Made by a program: the position numbers and the translations under genes. This document shows positions 6,602 to 13,798 of a stretch of DNA of 19,405 bases, piece by piece; positions within the stretch are counted from its first letter, which is position 1, and each line of letters opens with the position of its first letter. Source of the DNA: Enterobacterales bacterium (GTDB lineage Bacteria > Pseudomonadota > Gammaproteobacteria > Enterobacterales > Succinivibrionaceae); NCBI GenBank assembly GCA_900768635.1, contig CAAGDP010000017.1:1-19405 (forward strand), given 5' to 3'. The notes below the pieces were generated by a model. The model was not told where the DNA came from. It saw only the letters and a list, made by a program, of their open reading frames with translations, and did no database searches.

Positions 6602-7177
6602 CTACCTGCGCTGAATACGACTCTGGAACTCATGATCCTGCAGAAGAGCTTCTATCTGTGCAAGTTCATGATTCGAAACCTTATTGGCATCAACCGGAAG
6701 GTATGTTTCCTGATCCCTTATATTATTTTTACTGGAAACAACTTCAATGGAATTAGGAGTTGCCTGAATTTTAGCTCTTACCGGTGAGGCCATTCCACCG
6801 TAAGGAGTTGTGGTAAGAACCTGATCCATTCCGGAACTACCGGTAGTTGAGTAATAGTTCACACCGACTACTGAAAGAAGAGCAACGGATGCTGCAATGG
6901 CGGTCTGGCCTGCATAACGACGAATGCTGCTGAAAATAAAATTGAATTTACGAGTCCGTTTGGCAGGAAGAGCAGGTTCCTGAGCAAAGGAAGCATTAAA
7001 TTTGCTCATAAAGGAAGAGCTGACATTACCCTTCACATCCCCCCGAAGAAGATCACCTACTAAATGACAGCCGGCCCAATCCTTAAGTGCCTGAGGATCA
7101 CCGGCAATATCATTAATATCTCTCCGGGATACTTTTTCACCATCCATCAGTGATGAAACTTTTTCATGCAAATCCAT
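6602..7177 (-). CDS. rseA: Anti-sigma-E factor RseA
   Basis: This 191-aa single-pass inner-membrane anti-sigma factor has an N-terminal cytoplasmic domain that binds RpoE (VSSLMDGEKVSRRDINDIAG to HLVGDLLRGD, 7-47), a membrane helix at about 93-109, and a periplasmic domain. The DegS-cleavage region is conserved: GGMASPVRA, with ASPV at 130-133 matching the E. coli ASPV cleavage site. The RseB-binding helix IEALLQDHEFQSRI is near the C-terminus. The ATG is preceded by AGGAG. The protein is shorter than E. coli RseA (216 aa): it ends at a TAG (6604-6602), and the same frame then continues for 12 sense codons, QLEQLIGFRNSR, to a TAA. That could be a recent nonsense change in a dispensable tail. 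Confidence 0.92.
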   Translation of the reverse strand: MDLHEKVSSLMDGEKVSRRDINDIAGDPQALKDWAGCHLVGDLLRGDVKGNVSSSFMSKFNASFAQEPALPAKRTRKFNFIFSSIRRYAGQTAIAASVALLSVVGVNYYSTTGSSGMDQVLTTTPYGGMASPVRAKIQATPNSIEVVSSKNNIRDQETYLPVDANKVSNHELAQIEALLQDHEFQSRIQRR

Positions 7178-7404
7178 TTGAAGCTCCTACTATTTACCTG
7201 TGATATTTTCCCTCAGTCTGTTAGGCCAAGTAACAAAATATCCACCTGCGGTCCTCGTTTATACAGATATGCAATATTATTCACATACCTTCAATTCTTA
7301 TCTGAAAGTGACAGATCAACCATCTGTGCTCAGCCGGCAATCCGCATTACAACTTCTGAAGTAATTCTGCCACCCTTTAAAACTGCAATTCTGCAGATTT
7401 CTGC
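7178..7404 (-). promoter_or_regulatory. Long rpoE-rseA intercistronic region with hairpins
   Basis: The 227 bases hold no gene. On the minus strand a hairpin CTGCA-GAAT-TGCAG (7396-7383) followed by TTTT begins eight bases after the rpoE stop and resembles a weak intrinsic terminator or attenuator. A second hairpin, ACAGAT-loop-ATCTGT (7327-7311), lies further on. No clear sigma-E or sigma-70 promoter for rseA was found. In E. coli this gap is only a few tens of bases. Confidence 0.45.
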
Positions 7405-7983
7405 TCAAGTCTTAAGAAAAGGATCAATAACCTTACTTAAGGTTGCTCTGGCCCGGGCTATTCTAGACTTGACTGTTCCTACCGGACAGTTCATTTTCTC
7501 AGCGATTTCGTCGTAACTTAATCCGTCCAATTCGCATAAGACAATTGCCTGCCTTAAATCGGCCGGAAGTCTGTCCAACGCATCAGTGAGAAGTTTTTTC
7601 AGTTCTTCCGATGCAAATACATCCTCGGGACTTTCAATATCATGAAGCCTTTCGCTTCCATCATAACTATCAATTTCCGGACCGGAAACATCTACAGAAA
7701 CAATCTGCTGACTTTTGGACTTAACAAAGCTTTTGGCACAATTCTGAGCAATGGTATAAAGCCAGGTATAAAACGAGCTTTCTCCGCGAAAATTTGGCAA
7801 TGCCTCATAAGCTTTGATAAACGCCTGCTGAGCTACATCTTCGCAATCAGCAGGTTCCCTGACAAAGCGTCCTACCACATTTAAGATGCGGAACTGGTAT
7901 TTGGATACCAGTAATGCGTAAGCGTTTTTATTACCACTTAACACATCTTCAATTATCCGCTGATCCGCTAGCTCTCTAGTCAC
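7405..7983 (-). CDS. rpoE: RNA polymerase sigma-E factor (extracytoplasmic stress)
   Basis: ECF sigma factor of 192 aa that directs transcription of envelope-stress genes and is held inactive by RseA. Sigma region 2 covers about 12-85 (EDVAQQAFIKAYEALPNFRG and SSFYTWLYTIAQN). Region 4 covers about 130-185 (LPADLRQAIVLCELDGLSYD, then CPVGTVKSRIARARA). The open frame reaches an upstream TTG at 8013, but that lacks a ribosome binding site. The GTG at 7983 has GGAG eight bases upstream and gives MTRELADQ..., aligning residue for residue with E. coli MSEQLTDQ... (191 aa). A sigma-E-type promoter lies about 65 bases upstream, so the gene is probably autoregulated. Confidence 0.94.
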   Translation of the reverse strand: MTRELADQRIIEDVLSGNKNAYALLVSKYQFRILNVVGRFVREPADCEDVAQQAFIKAYEALPNFRGESSFYTWLYTIAQNCAKSFVKSKSQQIVSVDVSGPEIDSYDGSERLHDIESPEDVFASEELKKLLTDALDRLPADLRQAIVLCELDGLSYDEIAEKMNCPVGTVKSRIARARATLSKVIDPFLKT

Positions 7984-8046
7984 CAAAACGACTCCAAATC
8001 TCTTCTGTGGCAAGTAGCGGTAGTATTCCAGTCCTTTTCACATTAC

Positions 8047-8074
8047 TGAGACACGACCCGCTCTTAAAAGTTCC
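8047..8074 (-). promoter_or_regulatory. Sigma-E-dependent promoter of the rpoE operon
   Basis: On the minus strand a perfect -35 GGAACTT (8074-8068) is followed after 16 bases by TCTCA (8051-8047). The sigma-E consensus is GGAACTT-N15/16-TCTGA or TCAAA. Transcription would start near 8040 and give a leader of about 57 bases to the GTG of rpoE. The upstream TTG codon at 8013 would be transcribed but lacks a ribosome binding site. Confidence 0.8.
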
Positions 8075-8121
8075 CTGACAGTATTAATTTTTTATGCAAA
8101 TTAGCACAAAACTTCCGGATT

Positions 8122-8151
8122 ATTGTAGCATACATTACATAATTCTCAGAA
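8122..8151 (-). promoter_or_regulatory. Second, housekeeping-type promoter for rpoE
   Basis: Minus strand TTCTGA (8151-8146), an 18-base spacer, then TACAAT (8127-8122) preceded by TG with one base between (extended -10). It lies about 70 bases upstream of the sigma-E promoter and could give basal expression. Confidence 0.5.
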
Positions 8152-8486
8152 AAACCATTTTATTCCGCTTGCTGTTAAGAATACTATTCACTCCCAGATA
8201 CTTGTATTCTGATCATCATAAATGACTCCATAGCAAGACTGTCAGGCCTTACAAACTCAATTGCCAAAATGAAATCTGATTATCGGACAGAAGAGATGCA
8301 TCAGCCCCTGTCTCTTTTTAAATTTTCAAACCAATGCTGTCCCGTACGGGAAATATATGGTCAGAAAATCTTTTGTTCCTGAGTTATGAGTAAATCGACT
8401 TCCAAAAATTCTGGACTGATGAAACACTATGGAAAAGAAGTTCAAAGATATGAAAAGTAGCCCCGTAAAACTACTACTGTGATCTT

Positions 8487-8516
8487 TTGATATCTTGCGG
8501 ACTTTACACTTATAGT
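8487..8516 (+). promoter_or_regulatory. Promoter candidate for the polymerase-like membrane gene
   Basis: TTGATA (8487-8492), an 18-base spacer, then TATAGT (8511-8516). The start codon is about 70 bases downstream. Confidence 0.45.
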
Positions 8517-8588
8517 AAAATTCAATGTATCTGATTTCTACCATTGGCCTATACAGCAAAGGTCAAATTTCGTTGCGGATAAAAAAGT

Positions 8589-10196
8589 ATGAATCTCAAA
8601 TCAAACCTTCCTTTTGTAAAAGCCAATTTTATGCTTCTGGCCATTTACTGGATTATTATCTATCCGGTAAGTCATTTGGAGGCTATCTATGAAGGTGATG
8701 AATATCATATTGTAAGCAATCTTCTCTGCCTGATATTTACAACACTGATTTGTGCCAACTGTCTGTGGTATCTTAATCGCAACCTTGTTTTCTACCGCAC
8801 AAACTCCTTAAAAATTCTTCTGGCCGCCCTGGGTTTATCACTGTTACCGGTAGCCGTCCATATTCAGCAGGGAATGGAAACCTTAGAATTTATCCAGACC
8901 ACCTTGATAATAACCGTACTGTTCTTTTCCCTGCATCAGATGCGATGCAACAAGGATACCCGCCATAGAATAATTTTTTTAATGGTTCAAGGTTGCACAC
9001 TGAACGTCATTTTACAGGATATCTCCCCTATCATTGGTTACAGCGTTCATACCAGTGAATGCGATCTCCTTTTGGCTGGTATAGCCATTATTATTGATCT
9101 GTACCTGCTATTGCGAACCGGGTATACGGTATTTAATCTCATCAGCAAATTTTTCATACTTGTAGTACTCTTCCTGTACGTTTTACACCACCTGAACATT
9201 CAATTCATTCTGGTCACAGTAATCCCGTTGCTTATCATTATTTTTCAACTCTGCAGGGAAACTCCCCGCACCGCCATATCAGTACTGGCTATTATGGCCA
9301 TTTGTATCTGGGTATCTCACTATCTGGGATTTTTCAAATATTTTTCACTCATTACCGAACTGGGTGAATACATCTCCGAATTAATAACAGAGGTCAGAAC
9401 AGCCCAGCATGTCATTCTTTTGGGTAATGGAGCCAACACTTTCACTTTTGCTCATTTGCTGGTTTATCCTAATGTCTATGTGGCAAAACCCTTAAGCGGT
9501 ATTTTATCTGCCACAATTCACGGCGGTATTTTTAGTCTGCTTTCTCAGCTCACACTTTGTTTTTTCCTTTTTAAATATTCCTTCGGAACTAAAACCTCCT
9601 CATCTGAACATATCAGCACTTTAACCCTGACACTGCCTTTTATTGCCATCTGTCTGACCACCACCCATTTAAATGATTGTATACCTATGACCGTAAGTAC
9701 CGCCTACATTTTGTGGTTTATCTCCTGTCAGCATACTGTCACTAAAACAACCGTAAAACCTCTGGAAATCAAAATTCGCAGAGTACCTATTGCGCTGATA
9801 ACAGCAAGTCTCCTGATCTTTTCTGTAACCGGATTAGTCTCAGTTTATCGTTATCAGCGAATTATTAATACTGCGCAATGTGACGATATCAACGCTCAGA
9901 TCCCGAATCCTTTTGTGTTAGGTAAAAGACTGGTTGATCATGAAATGGATTGTGTCTGGAACAATCTGAACACTCTTCCTGTACAAAAATGGTTTGACTT
10001 GTATCGCCATATCGAAATGAATGAGATTATTCCCTATAGACCACGCCGGGAAATTTTCATCAATCTGATGCAATCCAAAAGTCGCTATACTCCGGAGCAA
10101 AATCAGCAAATAGAAGATCTTGCAGTAAAGCTTTATCCTACTATCCTGACAGAAATAAACTTTACATACAGCTCAAAAAGCGAACTATCCAACTAG
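8589..10196 (+). CDS. Multi-pass membrane protein, O-antigen polymerase/ligase-like (Wzy/WaaL/PglL-type)
   Basis: This 535-aa integral membrane protein has about ten to twelve hydrophobic helices: one near 14-30, a dense run from 41 to about 245, two between 300 and 375, and one at about 402-422. A soluble C-terminal tail of about 110 residues follows (YRYQRIINTAQCDDINAQIP...). The overall plan, with the motif LLGNGANTFTFAHLLVYP (278-295) in the large loop position and a long C-terminal tail, resembles O-antigen ligases, Wzy polymerases and PglL-type protein glycosyltransferases, which take glycans from undecaprenyl diphosphate in the periplasm. Sequence identity to any one of these is not evident, so the function is inferred from topology. 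The ribosome binding site is weak. Its insertion between rpoE and nadB, normally neighbours, and the ugd gene nearby point to envelope glycan work. Confidence 0.5.
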   Translation: MNLKSNLPFVKANFMLLAIYWIIIYPVSHLEAIYEGDEYHIVSNLLCLIFTTLICANCLWYLNRNLVFYRTNSLKILLAALGLSLLPVAVHIQQGMETLEFIQTTLIITVLFFSLHQMRCNKDTRHRIIFLMVQGCTLNVILQDISPIIGYSVHTSECDLLLAGIAIIIDLYLLLRTGYTVFNLISKFFILVVLFLYVLHHLNIQFILVTVIPLLIIIFQLCRETPRTAISVLAIMAICIWVSHYLGFFKYFSLITELGEYISELITEVRTAQHVILLGNGANTFTFAHLLVYPNVYVAKPLSGILSATIHGGIFSLLSQLTLCFFLFKYSFGTKTSSSEHISTLTLTLPFIAICLTTTHLNDCIPMTVSTAYILWFISCQHTVTKTTVKPLEIKIRRVPIALITASLLIFSVTGLVSVYRYQRIINTAQCDDINAQIPNPFVLGKRLVDHEMDCVWNNLNTLPVQKWFDLYRHIEMNEIIPYRPRREIFINLMQSKSRYTPEQNQQIEDLAVKLYPTILTEINFTYSSKSELSN

Positions 10197-10204
10197 CATT
10201 TATA

Positions 10205-10227
10205 CCGGCAGATTTTCTGCCGGATTT
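10205..10227 (+). terminator. Hairpin after the polymerase-like gene
   Basis: CCGGCAGA (10205-10212) and TCTGCCGG (10216-10223) form a perfect eight-base G/C-rich stem with a three-base loop, starting nine bases after the stop codon. The T-tract is weak (ATTTGT), so termination may be incomplete. Confidence 0.6.
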
Positions 10228-10500
10228 GTGGTATGGATATCCTCTTTCACTCGGGTTTTGCGCCATTCGGGAGAATACGTAACAATAATTGCTCATACTG
10301 TGGCATAAGTAGAGTTTACGCGATGACTGATATAAAGAAACATCTTAAATCTCATTCAGGGAGAAAAAGTGTCCGATCATCCCTGATATATTTTAAATAT
10401 TCTCAGAGTTTTATCGGAACAGGTAAGAGGAGCATGCCAAAAATCAAATCAAAGTGCTAAAATGCAAAGGTTTATAATTTAAAAAAAACCGAGGTTTAAA
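10228..10500. other. Upstream region of nadB
   Basis: It holds a 75-codon plus-strand open frame (ATG 10233 to 10460) that looks non-coding: no good ribosome binding site and no recognised family. It does contain a CSYC...HLKSH pattern (Cys-X2-Cys-X13-His-X3-His). The nadB promoter lies at the end of this stretch. No NAD riboswitch or NadR-type operator was recognised. Confidence 0.45.
10455..10463 (+). promoter_or_regulatory. Extended -10 promoter candidate for nadB
   Basis: TGCTAAAAT (TGn followed by TAAAAT) lies about 38 bases upstream of the nadB ATG. No clear -35 is visible. The gene's ribosome binding site is GAGG at 10491-10494, six bases before the ATG. Confidence 0.4.
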
Positions 10501-12126
10501 ATGACTGAACATGTAGAAAAAGAATGCGATGTTCTGATAATCGGTAGCGGTGCTGCAGGTCTTACCCTTGCCCTGAAGCTCGCAGACGCGCACCCTTCTA
10601 TCCATCTGATAGTTCTCAGCAAAGGCCCTATTACAGAAGGATCAACCTCCAAGGCACAGGGCGGAATTGCAGCTGTATGCAATGTTTACGTTGACAATGA
10701 CAGTATCGAATCCCATATTAACGACACTCTTATCGCCGGAGCCGGTCTTTGCGAAAAGTCCGCTGTTGAATTCACTGTAAAAAATGCCAGAGACAGTATT
10801 GAATGGCTTATCAGCGAAGGTGTTGACTTTGATAAGGCTGACGATGCCAACAGCAATGATTACCATCTCACCAGAGAAGGTGGCCACAGTCACCGGCGCA
10901 TATTTCATGCCGCTGACGCAACCGGCAAAGCTGTTCAGGACACACTTACAAATCAGGCTCTCCATCATCCTCAAATCACCGTTCTGGAAAAATACAATGT
11001 TATTGATTTGGTTACTACTAAAAAACTTGGACTTCCGGGAAATCGGGTTCTAGGTGTATACGTTTTAAACTGTAACACCGGAAAAGTTGAAAGCATCTAT
11101 GCCAAATTCACTGCATTATGTACCGGTGGTGCATCCAAGGTTTATCAATACACCACTAATACTGAAATAAGCTCAGGTGACGGCATTGCCATGGCCTGGC
11201 GTGCAGGATGCAGGGTTGCCAACATGGAATTTAACCAGTTCCATCCTACCACCCTGTACAATGCCATTGACCGAAACTTTCTTCTCAGTGAAGCATTGAG
11301 AGGTGAAGGAGCTCTCCTCAAGCGCCCTGACGGAACACGGTTTATGCCGGATTATGATGAACGAGGTGAACTTGCTCCCCGGGATGTGGTAGCAAGAGCG
11401 ATCGATCATGAAATGAAACGTCTTGGCGTAGACTGTATGTATCTGGATATCAGCTACAAGGATCCCGAATTCGTCAAAAAACACTTTCCTAATATTTACG
11501 AACGCTGCCTTAAGGTAGGTATTGATATTACTAAAGAACCAATTCCGGTAGTACCTGCAGCTCACTATACCTGTGGCGGTGTTATGGTTGATCAGCGTTC
11601 TCTTACAGATATTTCCAACCTGTATGCCATTGGTGAAGTATCTTATACAGGTCTTCACGGAGCAAATCGTATGGCATCCAATTCCATTCTTGAATGTCTG
11701 GTATACGGAGCAGCAGCAGCCAAAGATATTCTTAGCAAACTGGATAACGCACCGAATATAGTTCAATTTGCTCCCTGGGATGAAAGTATGGTTACCAATT
11801 CTGATGAAGAGGTTATTATTCAGCATAACTGGCATGAACTCAGAATGGTTATGTGGGATTATGTCGGTATTGTCAGAACAAACAAAAGACTGGAACGGGC
11901 AAAACATCGCATTGATTTGCTGAAGAAGGAAGTCAAGGAATACTACGAAAACTTCAGAGTAACCTATAACCTTTTGGAACTTCGTAATCTGCTGCAGATT
12001 GCAGATCTGGTTGTAACTTCTGCCATGAAGCGCAAAGAATCCCGTGGTCTGAACTACAATCTCGATTATCCGGATCTGCTTAAGGATTCAAAACCTACTG
12101 TACTTACTCCTGAAAATCATGCCTGA
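10501..12126 (+). CDS. nadB: L-aspartate oxidase
   Basis: This 541-aa cytosolic FAD enzyme oxidises L-aspartate to iminoaspartate, the first step of de novo NAD synthesis (with NadA); anaerobically it can use fumarate as electron acceptor. Seen: dinucleotide fold VLIIGSGAAGLTLALKLA (GSGAAG 15-20), SKAQGGIAAV, LTREGGHSHRRIFHAADATG (active-site Glu126 region), MEFNQFHPTTLY, LSEALRGEGALLKRPDGTRF, ERGELAPRDVVARAIDHEM with the catalytic-type Arg, PAAHYTCGGVMVD and YAIGEVSYTGLHGANRMASN near the FAD site. The C-terminal helical domain (VIQHNWHELRMVMWDYVGIV) is complete. Length equals E. coli NadB (540). It shares its fold with fumarate reductase and succinate dehydrogenase flavoprotein subunits but binds FAD non-covalently. 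It ends in a good terminator. Confidence 0.97.
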   Translation: MTEHVEKECDVLIIGSGAAGLTLALKLADAHPSIHLIVLSKGPITEGSTSKAQGGIAAVCNVYVDNDSIESHINDTLIAGAGLCEKSAVEFTVKNARDSIEWLISEGVDFDKADDANSNDYHLTREGGHSHRRIFHAADATGKAVQDTLTNQALHHPQITVLEKYNVIDLVTTKKLGLPGNRVLGVYVLNCNTGKVESIYAKFTALCTGGASKVYQYTTNTEISSGDGIAMAWRAGCRVANMEFNQFHPTTLYNAIDRNFLLSEALRGEGALLKRPDGTRFMPDYDERGELAPRDVVARAIDHEMKRLGVDCMYLDISYKDPEFVKKHFPNIYERCLKVGIDITKEPIPVVPAAHYTCGGVMVDQRSLTDISNLYAIGEVSYTGLHGANRMASNSILECLVYGAAAAKDILSKLDNAPNIVQFAPWDESMVTNSDEEVIIQHNWHELRMVMWDYVGIVRTNKRLERAKHRIDLLKKEVKEYYENFRVTYNLLELRNLLQIADLVVTSAMKRKESRGLNYNLDYPDLLKDSKPTVLTPENHA

Positions 12127-12150
12127 CAGTAAGTCAGATATACTTCTGAT

Positions 12151-12180
12151 AAAGGGAGACTCCGGCTCCCTTTATTTTCA
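12151..12180 (+). terminator. Terminator after nadB
   Basis: AAAGGGAG (12151-12158) pairs with CTCCCTTT (12166-12173) across a seven-base loop, followed by ATTTT. It begins 25 bases after the nadB stop. Confidence 0.8.
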
Positions 12181-12199
12181 ATGGATATCCAATTAAAAT

Positions 12200-12223
12200 G
12201 ACCGATTCAGCACTGGATCGGTC
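12200..12223 (-). terminator. Hairpin between nadB and ugd, probable terminator for ugd
   Basis: GACCGAT (12200-12206) and ATCGGTC (12217-12223) form a seven-base stem, extendable by a T-G and a C-G pair to a six-base loop. On the minus strand it is followed by ATTTTAATT, so it would stop transcripts coming from ugd. On the plus strand the following TATTTCT would also allow backup termination of nadB. Confidence 0.6.
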
Positions 12224-12285
12224 TATTTCTCTAAATATATAACAACAACCGTCAAGAACTGACCGGCTCGTTGCAACAGAGATAT

Positions 12286-13461
12286 TTAGTCACTACTGAA
12301 AAGATCTCTGGTATATACTTTATCAATCACATCGCTTAAATCGGAAGTCAGACGATTGGCAATTATTACATCACATTGAGATTTAAAGCTATCCAGATCT
12401 CTTATTACCTGAGAATTAAAGAAGGTATCTTCTTTCATGATTGGCTCATATACCACTACTTTAATACCCTTCGCCTTGATTCTCTTCATAATACCCTGAA
12501 TAGAAGAAGAGCGGAAATTATCAGAACCGGCCTTCATGACCAGACGATAAACACCCACCACTTTAGGATTTTTCTTCACAATTTCGCTGGCAACAAAATC
12601 CTTTCTTACTGAATTGGAATCTACTATGGCCTGAATCAGGGTACTTGGGACATCCCGATAATTAGCAAGAAGCTGCTTGGTGTCCTTTGGCAGACAGTAT
12701 CCACCATATCCAAAGGATGGGTTGTTATAAAAGTCTCCTATACGGGGATCAAGACATACACCCTGAATAATATCCTTGGTAGATAATCCTTTGGATGCTG
12801 CGTAAGTATCAAGCTCGTTAAAGAAGGCAACCCGCATGGCCAGATAGGTATTGGCAAACAGTTTTACACTTTCAGCTTCCGTCGGTTTCAGGATCACCAC
12901 AGGAATTTCATCAGCTTTCTTTTCTGCCCCTTCTTTCAAAATCTGGAGATATTTTTCCGCCAGTTGCTTATTATCTGTTCCAATAATAATCCGTGACGGG
13001 TAAAGATTATCATATAAAGCCTTACCCTCTCTCAGAAATTCCGGCGAAAAATGCAGATTGGCAATACCGAACTTCTTTCTGGTACTTTCGATAAAGCCAA
13101 CCGGCAATGTACTCTTAACCACAATATCAGCCTCAGGAGCATACTTCAGTGCTTTTTCAATTACATCAATCACCGAATCCACATTAAAGTAATTTTCCTC
13201 AGGATCATAGTTAGTAGGTGTGGCAATCAGAATCATCTCTGCACCACTTAAAGCCTGCTTCGGATCATCAGTTGCCACCAGATCCAAAGTTTTCTCACGC
13301 ATATATTTGGAGATATACTCATCCGTAATAGGAGATTTACGTTCATTTATAAGTTTGACGCGATCGCTGTTTATTTCCAGTAATGAGATCTGATGCTTCA
13401 CTGCAAGCATTACTGCCAGAGACAATCCTACATATCCCGCACCGGCAATACAAATTTTCAT
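12286..13461 (-). CDS. ugd: UDP-glucose 6-dehydrogenase
   Basis: This 391-aa cytosolic NAD-dependent enzyme oxidises UDP-glucose in two steps to UDP-glucuronate, a precursor for capsule, exopolysaccharide or modified lipid A sugars. Seen: Rossmann motif GAGYVG (7-12), STLPVGF (117-123), FSPEFLREG (138-146), Lys200 and Asn204 in ESVKLFANTYLAMRVAFFNE, and the catalytic Cys256 in FGYGGYCLPKDTKQL. The C-terminal UDP-binding domain is complete (VVGVYRLVMKAGSDNFRSSS). Length matches E. coli Ugd (388). The ATG at 13461 has AGGAG five bases upstream. It lies 67 bases after sdhE on the same strand, so it may be read from the same transcript. No other sugar nucleotide gene is in the window. Confidence 0.96.
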   Translation of the reverse strand: MKICIAGAGYVGLSLAVMLAVKHQISLLEINSDRVKLINERKSPITDEYISKYMREKTLDLVATDDPKQALSGAEMILIATPTNYDPEENYFNVDSVIDVIEKALKYAPEADIVVKSTLPVGFIESTRKKFGIANLHFSPEFLREGKALYDNLYPSRIIIGTDNKQLAEKYLQILKEGAEKKADEIPVVILKPTEAESVKLFANTYLAMRVAFFNELDTYAASKGLSTKDIIQGVCLDPRIGDFYNNPSFGYGGYCLPKDTKQLLANYRDVPSTLIQAIVDSNSVRKDFVASEIVKKNPKVVGVYRLVMKAGSDNFRSSSIQGIMKRIKAKGIKVVVYEPIMKEDTFFNSQVIRDLDSFKSQCDVIIANRLTSDLSDVIDKVYTRDLFSSD

Positions 13462-13528
13462 GGATACTCCTAAAATGTGACATATCCCACCATTATCGAG
13501 AGAGGTGGAAATTCTTGCTAATTAAAGG

Positions 13529-13795
13529 TTAAAAAGTCTTAATTCGTTTCTGATGACATTCAAGCATAATATCTATAAGGCGAACATAATCCTTATTATT
13601 AGGGATCTCTCCTCGTAATAACCACCTGAAGAGCATAAGGTCTGACTCATTAAGCAATTCAATAAAAATCCGCTGAACATCCTCTGTCTGATTAAGAAAA
13701 TCCTCATCAAAAAAAGGCTGAATAATCAAATCAAGTTCCCGCATACCCCGCCGGCATTCCCAGCGCAGATGATTTAATTCCTGTTCTGAATACAT
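13529..13795 (-). CDS. sdhE: FAD assembly factor SdhE
   Basis: This 88-aa cytosolic helical protein of the SdhE/Sdh5 (YgfY) family helps attach FAD covalently to the flavoprotein subunits of succinate dehydrogenase and fumarate reductase. The signature WECRRGMRELDLIIQPFF carries the RGxxE motif (Arg16, Gly17, Glu20), essential in the family. Downstream, FIELLNESDLMLFRWLLRGE matches E. coli FIRLLECDDPDLFNWLM. Length equals E. coli SdhE (88 aa). It begins three bases after the thyA stop and has only a poor ribosome binding site, so translation is probably coupled to thyA. The placement directly after thyA differs from E. coli, where sdhE sits beside ygfX (cptA). Confidence 0.93.
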   Translation of the reverse strand: MYSEQELNHLRWECRRGMRELDLIIQPFFDEDFLNQTEDVQRIFIELLNESDLMLFRWLLRGEIPNNKDYVRLIDIMLECHQKRIKTF

Positions 13796-13798
13796 AAT

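Larger units (their letters stand above)
7984..8588. other. Divergent intergenic region between rpoE and the polymerase-like gene
   Basis: About 600 bases. The left third holds two rpoE promoters. The right end holds a promoter candidate for the plus-strand gene. Between them are a perfect 12-bp palindrome TCCCGTACGGGA (8340-8351), a weak hairpin GACAG...CTGTC followed by TCTTTTT near 8287-8320, and a 24-codon open frame (8386-8460, MSKSTSKNSGLMK...) without a good ribosome binding site. None of these is assigned a function. Confidence 0.55.

Noticed and set aside
7984..8013. Ten-residue N-terminal extension of RpoE from a TTG
   Set aside because: No ribosome binding site, and the GTG at 7983 gives exact alignment with the E. 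coli N-terminus.
8326..8559. 77-codon minus-strand open frame in the rpoE-polymerase intergenic region
   Set aside because: No family match and no start context, and it overlaps the promoter region of the divergent gene.
11173..11907. 244-codon minus-strand frame inside nadB
   Set aside because: It is antisense to an unambiguous, fully conserved nadB and its translation resembles no protein family.
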